The notes under the pieces are model-generated. The model saw nothing but the letters and a program-made list of their open reading frames with translations, did not search any database and was not told the DNA's origin. Below, one piece after another: positions 60,069 to 64,000 of a DNA stretch of 64,000 nucleotides (positions are counted from its first letter, which is position 1; each line of letters starts with the position of its first letter). Origin of the DNA: Aquamicrobium sp. LC103. GTDB lineage: Bacteria; Pseudomonadota; Alphaproteobacteria; Rhizobiales; Rhizobiaceae. The DNA lies in NCBI RefSeq assembly GCF_001014615.2, contig NZ_LBCQ02000008.1:186001-250000 (forward strand), given 5' to 3'. A program made the translations under genes and the position numbers.

Positions 60069-61490
60069 ATGAATTATCGGACAATTTCTCCGCGCTCGCT
60101 CGTCATCGTCGGGGGTGGCTTCGCCGGCGCCGTCGCGGCGATAAAGCTTCTTGATGGCGCGAATGCGCCGCTTGCCGTCACCGTCGTGGACGAGCGCGAC
60201 CAACCGGGTCGGGGCGTGGCCTACAGCACCCGCGAGACCGTCCATCTCGTGAACGGTCCCGCGCGCATCTTTTCCTTGCATGCCGAGGATCCCGATCATT
60301 TCGTCCGCTGGCTGGAACGGCATGCCGGCGACGAGCCGTGGCTTGAGGCCGGCAATGCCGGCGAGACCTTCGTCCCGCGCTGGACCTATGGCAGCTATGT
60401 CGGAGAAGAACTCGCGCGTGCCGCCGCCGATGCGGCGGGCCGCGCGCCCTTCAAGCATGTACGAGCGAGGGCAAGCGACGTGCGACGGGTGGGGGAGCGC
60501 CTGCATGTCGAACTGTCGAACGGAACAACGTTGCTCGCCGACGATGTCGTGCTCGCGCTCGGTGTCTTCAAGGCGAAGCCGCGGCCCACGGAAATCGCGG
60601 CCGCCGGCCATCCCGGCTTCGTTGCCGATCCCTGGAACCCGGCGGCGCTCGATCGCATAGCCGGCGCGCGCGACATCCTGCTGATCGGCGCGAGCCTCAG
60701 CATGGTCGACGTGGTGGCCAGCATGGAAGCGCGGGGCTTTCGCGGCGGCTACCGCGTCATTTCCCGGAGGGGGCACCTCGTGCAGGCGCGTCGAGAGGTT
60801 GCGGAATGGCCGGACTTTTTTGCCGGGCAGCCATTGCCGAGCACCACGCGCGAGCTTCTGAGGCGCGTCCGGACCGAACGACGCGCGATCGCGGCGGCGA
60901 ACGGCGACTGGCGAAGCCTGCTCTCCGTGCTCCGGCCGCGGATCGCGGATCTTTGGCGGGGCGCCTCCACCGACGAGCGCGTGCGCTTCGCGCGACACCT
61001 GCGCTCGCTTTGGGACGTAACGCTTCATCAGGCCGCGCCGCCGTCCCGCAAATGGCTGGAGCAGGCTGAACGCGAAGGCCGCTTCGCCAGCGCGGCGGGC
61101 CGGTTGCTCGACCTTTCCCCGCGTGGCGATCGTCTCGCCGCACGGATCAGATGGCGCGGCGGAGAAGTGGAGCAGGCCGATTTCGACGCGGTGGTGGATT
61201 GTCGTGGGCATCAGGAGCACGACTGGCGGCGCATCGACGACCCCTTCGTGCAGCGATTGCTCGAACGAGGGCTGGTGCGCCCGCACGCGACCGGCTTCGG
61301 CATCGACGCCACGCTGGAGGGAGACATCATCGATCGCCGCGGAGAGCTCATCCCCGGCCTGCGCGCGATCGGCCACCCGCTGAGGGGGGTGGCATGGGAG
61401 TCGAGCTCGATTCCGGAGCAGCTCACCCAGGCAAAAGCCCTGGCGGACCGCCTGCTGGGGCACGAGTTCGAGACGGTCGCGGCCGAGTGA
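60069..61490 (+). CDS. FAD/NAD(P)-binding protein (YdhS-like)
   Basis: 473 residues. The N-terminal dinucleotide fold is SLVIVGGGFAGAVAAIKLL, and QPGRGVAYSTRETVHLVNGPARIFSLHA follows, typical of the NAD_binding_9/YdhS group. A second nucleotide-binding loop is DILLIGASLSMVDVVASM, with DAVVDCRGHQEHDW later. The group is flavin-dependent but its reactions are largely unknown. It stands alone, convergent with the LysR gene six bases beyond. Confidence 0.82.
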   Translation: MNYRTISPRSLVIVGGGFAGAVAAIKLLDGANAPLAVTVVDERDQPGRGVAYSTRETVHLVNGPARIFSLHAEDPDHFVRWLERHAGDEPWLEAGNAGETFVPRWTYGSYVGEELARAAADAAGRAPFKHVRARASDVRRVGERLHVELSNGTTLLADDVVLALGVFKAKPRPTEIAAAGHPGFVADPWNPAALDRIAGARDILLIGASLSMVDVVASMEARGFRGGYRVISRRGHLVQARREVAEWPDFFAGQPLPSTTRELLRRVRTERRAIAAANGDWRSLLSVLRPRIADLWRGASTDERVRFARHLRSLWDVTLHQAAPPSRKWLEQAEREGRFASAAGRLLDLSPRGDRLAARIRWRGGEVEQADFDAVVDCRGHQEHDWRRIDDPFVQRLLERGLVRPHATGFGIDATLEGDIIDRRGELIPGLRAIGHPLRGVAWESSSIPEQLTQAKALADRLLGHEFETVAAE

Positions 61491-61496
61491 TCCCGG

Positions 61497-62510
61497 CTAC
61501 TCGGCGACTATACCGAGCGGTTCTGGATCGGTGGACGGGGTGAGGAACCGTTCCAGGCTCGACAGGGCAAGCGCCTGACCGCGCAGCCACCGCCGGAAGA
61601 GGTCCACCTGTGGCAGCTTGGCTTTGTGCGGCAGGGCCGCGAAGTAATAGGAGAAATAGACGGGCCTCGGATCGCCGAACGGAACGACGAGGCGTCCTGT
61701 CGCGAGGTCGGCCTCGCACAGCCGCAGCTTGCCCAGTCCGAGCCCCTTTCCGGCAAGCGCCGCGTCGACCACCAGCGACGAGAGATTGACCCTGACGCCG
61801 CCGGCCTCCGGGCGCGTCGTCAGCCCCTCGTTCCGCAGCCATTCGTTCCAGTCCGGACAACTCGTGTCGTGCTCGGGACCGTGCTCGTGGATCAATGGCG
61901 CGCGGAGTGCCGCATGCGTGCCCGCGTTCAGCCCGTACTTCCGATAGAACTCGGGACTGCAGATCGGCACGACCGCCTCCGGGAAAAGCCGGTCGACCAC
62001 AAGGCCTGATCCGACGTCCGGTCCGTAGCGGATCACGCAGTCGACATCCTCGGCTTCGATATCGGCAAGTTCCGTGGTTGCCTCGACAAGCACCTCGATG
62101 TGGGGCGCGGCGTTTCTCAGGTCGTCGAACCGGGGCACGAGCCATTTGCTGGCAAATGATGGCGAGACCGAGATGCGGATCGTAACCGCGGGTTCGTTCT
62201 CGGCGAGCATGGCGATCGATTCGACAAGCGACGCGAAAGCTTCCGACAGGCCGGGCATCAGCAGGCGACCGGTCGCGGTAAGCTCGAGCTGCCCCCGATT
62301 GCGGTGGAAGAGCGACTGGCCGAGGTGATCCTCCAGGAGCCTGACCTGCTGGCCGATGGCGGCGGAAGTGACATGCAGTTCGTCGGCGGCCGCGGTGAAG
62401 CTCAGGTGCTTTGCGCTGGCGACGAAGGCGCGCAAGGCGGTCAGCGGCGGCAGCCTGGCGAGGCTGGGCGATGGCGTCCTGCGGCGGTCAAGGAGTCGTT
62501 TGTCGTTCAT
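61497..62510 (-). CDS. LysR family transcriptional regulator (GcvA-like)
   Basis: 337 residues. The helix-turn-helix is within LTALRAFVASAKHLSFTAAADELHVTSAAIGQQVRLLEDHLG. The effector domain includes IRISVSPSFASKWLVPRFDDLRNAAP and VDCVIRYGPDVGSGL, typical of the GcvA subgroup. The ligand and targets are unknown. Its promoter region (62511-62653) is relatively AT-rich and lies against the end of the cytochrome peroxidase gene on the same strand, so it may not have a divergent partner. Confidence 0.87.
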   Translation of the reverse strand: MNDKRLLDRRRTPSPSLARLPPLTALRAFVASAKHLSFTAAADELHVTSAAIGQQVRLLEDHLGQSLFHRNRGQLELTATGRLLMPGLSEAFASLVESIAMLAENEPAVTIRISVSPSFASKWLVPRFDDLRNAAPHIEVLVEATTELADIEAEDVDCVIRYGPDVGSGLVVDRLFPEAVVPICSPEFYRKYGLNAGTHAALRAPLIHEHGPEHDTSCPDWNEWLRNEGLTTRPEAGGVRVNLSSLVVDAALAGKGLGLGKLRLCEADLATGRLVVPFGDPRPVYFSYYFAALPHKAKLPQVDLFRRWLRGQALALSSLERFLTPSTDPEPLGIVAE

Positions 62511-62653
62511 GCGTCCATTTGGACATCAAGAGCCCCGGAACCGCGAGGTCGGCGATTGCAAATTTTCTTCGCGAAGGTGACATGAATTTTTGTCGAGGCT
62601 TCTTCGCATAGCAGTGGAAACTAATGTCTACTAGATAGATAGAGTTAAGCGGA

Positions 62654-63817
62654 TCAGATCGCGCGCAGAAACGCTGCCAGTGCCCGTCGTTCCAGCACCG
62701 AAAGATCGAGCGGCCGAAGATGCGGGGAAAGCCGTGAGGCGAAGCGGTGGAGAGGGCGGTTGGCCTCCGCCTCGTTGCGTGCCCACACCTCGCCGCCGCC
62801 GCGCGCATAGAAATGGATGACGCCCTCCAGCGTGCCGAAATGGCCGTTGTGCATATAGGGTGCCGTGCGCGCGACGTGGCGTAGCGAGGGCGTGCGGAAG
62901 CGTCCAGCATCGTCCGGCTCTCCCGTCACGGCGAAACGACCCAGGTCTTCCGCCGGCTCGCCGAAAGCCGAAAGGCCGAGATTGTGAAAGCGGTCGTCCG
63001 TCAGAAGCGGACCGAAATGGCAGTTTGCGCAGCCGGCTTTCGTGCGGAAGAGATGCAACCCCCATATTTCCTCGCGATCGAGCGCATCGTAGTTGCCCAG
63101 CACGAAATGGTCGAAGCGGGTCGGCCGTTCGATCCGGGCGGCGAAGGCGGCGAACGCACTGGCCAAAGTCGCGGCATTGACGCCTTCGTCGCCGTACAGG
63201 CTTCGAAAGCGCCAAGAATAAACGGCATCGCTGCGCAGCCTGTCGAGCACTGCTTCCAGGTCCGGATTGGCCATTTCCCGCCTGTCGGTCAGCGGCGCCA
63301 GCATTTGCGCCTGCAGGGTCTCGTGGCGTCCGTCCCACGAAAATACCCGCCGGTGGGCGGCTGCGAATAGCGAGGGCGTGTTGCGGCGAGCCTGTGCCGG
63401 CTTCCCGTCGCTCCAGCCATGACTTTCCTGATGGCAATCGCCGCAGGCGATGTCGTTTCCGGCCGAGAGCGAGCGATCGTGAAACAGGTCGCGGCCCAGC
63501 CGAGCCTCGTCGGGATCGCGGCTTCGAACGTGGGTGGGAAGTTGGAGCGCGCCCAGCTCGATGAAATCGCCGTCGGCGTCGACCAGAGCGGCGGGCCAAT
63601 CATGTGGCGGAGCGCGATATGCCTCGGAAAGGTGGCGTGGCGGGGCTTGGGAATAGGAATGCTCCCGCGCGCCAGAACCGGCCAACACCGCAAGGGCAAG
63701 AAGGGCGATTCCCGTCCGGAAGAGTATCCAGATCAGGAGCCCGCGATATTCCTGCGGCGACCCAAACCGAAAGGCCTCCGCAAGAAAATCTTGCCGGTCG
63801 CAACGACGGGAAGCCAA
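62654..63817 (-). CDS. di-heme cytochrome c peroxidase (CcpA/MauG family)
   Basis: 387 residues. A hydrophobic leader at about 27-48 directs export. Two c-type heme sites are CGDCH (125-129) and CANCH (263-267), the spacing of bacterial di-heme peroxidases. RNTPSLFAAAHRRVFSWDGRHETLQAQM and FRTPSLRHVARTAPYMHNGHFGTLEGVIHFY are also family hallmarks. It would reduce peroxide or modify a protein in the periplasm. Start is uncertain; TTG at 63817 is the longest. It follows the SCO gene by 30 bases. Confidence 0.88.
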   Translation of the reverse strand: MASRRCDRQDFLAEAFRFGSPQEYRGLLIWILFRTGIALLALAVLAGSGAREHSYSQAPPRHLSEAYRAPPHDWPAALVDADGDFIELGALQLPTHVRSRDPDEARLGRDLFHDRSLSAGNDIACGDCHQESHGWSDGKPAQARRNTPSLFAAAHRRVFSWDGRHETLQAQMLAPLTDRREMANPDLEAVLDRLRSDAVYSWRFRSLYGDEGVNAATLASAFAAFAARIERPTRFDHFVLGNYDALDREEIWGLHLFRTKAGCANCHFGPLLTDDRFHNLGLSAFGEPAEDLGRFAVTGEPDDAGRFRTPSLRHVARTAPYMHNGHFGTLEGVIHFYARGGGEVWARNEAEANRPLHRFASRLSPHLRPLDLSVLERRALAAFLRAI

Positions 63818-63847
63818 GACGCGAATGCCGTCTTCAGGTGGCGAGCG

Positions 63848-64000
63848 TCAATGCTCGTGATGGCCAGTTTCGTGGGCCGCAATCAACCGGCGGTATTTCG
63901 CGAGCTGGGCTTCATGATCCTCGCGGTAGTCGATCTTGTCGAAGAACGCGCCATTAGCGTCGATGAGATAAATGATCGCGGTGTGATCCATGGTGTAGTC
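63848..64000 (-). CDS. SCO1/SenC family copper-binding protein (3' part only)
   Basis: The last 50 residues, running to TGA at 63850-63848, contain DYTMDHTAIIYLIDANGAFF. This is the C-terminal beta-strand region of SCO1/SenC/PrrC proteins, in which the histidine after M-D is the third copper ligand. The tail ends in a His-rich stretch (HETGHHEH). These thioredoxin-fold proteins deliver copper to cytochrome oxidase or act in thiol-redox roles. The N-terminal two thirds, including the CxxxC motif, lie outside the window. Confidence 0.83.
   Translation of the reverse strand, partial: DYTMDHTAIIYLIDANGAFFDKIDYREDHEAQLAKYRRLIAAHETGHHEH

Noticed and set aside
62631-62643. Tandem GATA repeats (TAGATAGATAGA) before the LysR gene
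   Set aside because: Only about three copies of a four-base unit; too short to call a functional repeat.
1-64000. CRISPR arrays, tRNA or rRNA genes, insertion sequences, phage or toxin-antitoxin modules
   Set aside because: Reading both strands I found no regularly spaced repeats, no cloverleaf-like conserved TTC-loop segments, no transposase or integrase motifs and no small paired antidote genes.

Overview
The window is GC-rich bacterial DNA, densely packed with genes. It is dominated by ABC, TRAP and tripartite tricarboxylate (TTT) solute uptake systems and their catabolic enzymes. ChoX/choline-sulfatase with a choline-sulfate LysR regulator, DctB/DctD, Bug-type binding proteins, a Ugp system and a PQQ/glucose dehydrogenase block point to an alphaproteobacterium, most likely a soil or plant-associated member of the Hyphomicrobiales (rhizobia-like). 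This placement is inferred from gene content and codon style only. I see no rRNA or tRNA genes, phage genes, insertion sequences or CRISPR arrays, so it reads as ordinary chromosome or a chromid specialised for scavenging.

Region 1 (1-5.5 kb, minus strand): queC-queD for 7-deazaguanine (queuosine) synthesis behind a clear preQ1-I riboswitch, then a complete alkanesulfonate operon ssuD-A-B-C-E. Region 2 (5.6-8.9 kb, minus): exonuclease III, a DoxX/VOC pair, an AraC-type regulator and a TetR regulator. Region 3 (8.9-12.8 kb, plus): a PaoABC-like molybdenum aldehyde oxidoreductase divergent from that TetR gene, with a perfect palindromic operator between them. Region 4 (13-17.7 kb, plus): TetR regulator, TAXI-type TRAP transporter and a pyrone-dicarboxylate-lactonase-like amidohydrolase. 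Region 5 (17.7-21.3 kb): choline-sulfate LysR regulator divergent from choX-betC.

Region 6 (21.4-33.5 kb) is the most intriguing part. A GntR regulator with two successive winged helices stands divergent from LgoD-, UxaB- and UxaA-like enzymes. Together these would take L-galactonate through D-tagaturonate and D-altronate to 2-keto-3-deoxygluconate. They are followed by a CUT1 sugar ABC transporter interleaved with an amidase and an M20 metallopeptidase. The two hydrolases suggest that the imported compound is an amide or amino-acyl conjugate of a sugar acid. That is my inference.

Region 7 (33.6-40.6 kb): SorC-type regulator and ugpC divergent from ugpB-A-E-Q plus a HAD phosphatase, for glycerol-phosphate or glycerophosphodiester scavenging. 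Region 8 (40.7-53.1 kb, minus): membrane quinoprotein glucose dehydrogenase (gcd), preceded by a tiny membrane protein, and the pqqABCDE operon that makes its cofactor. Between them sits a peptide-type ABC operon (SBP, DppB, a fused DppC-DppD and DppF) ending in its own GntR gene, with two operator-like palindromes exactly 20 bp apart upstream. Region 9 (53.4-59.9 kb, plus): a DctB/DctD two-component system driving a TctC-B-A transporter. Its DctD carries GAFLGA in place of the canonical GAFTGA loop. Region 10 (60-64 kb): a YdhS-like FAD/NAD(P)-binding protein, a LysR regulator, a di-heme cytochrome c peroxidase and the end of a SCO-type copper chaperone gene that runs off the window.

No gap between genes exceeds 300 bases except 43004-43380, which contains the 45-residue membrane protein.
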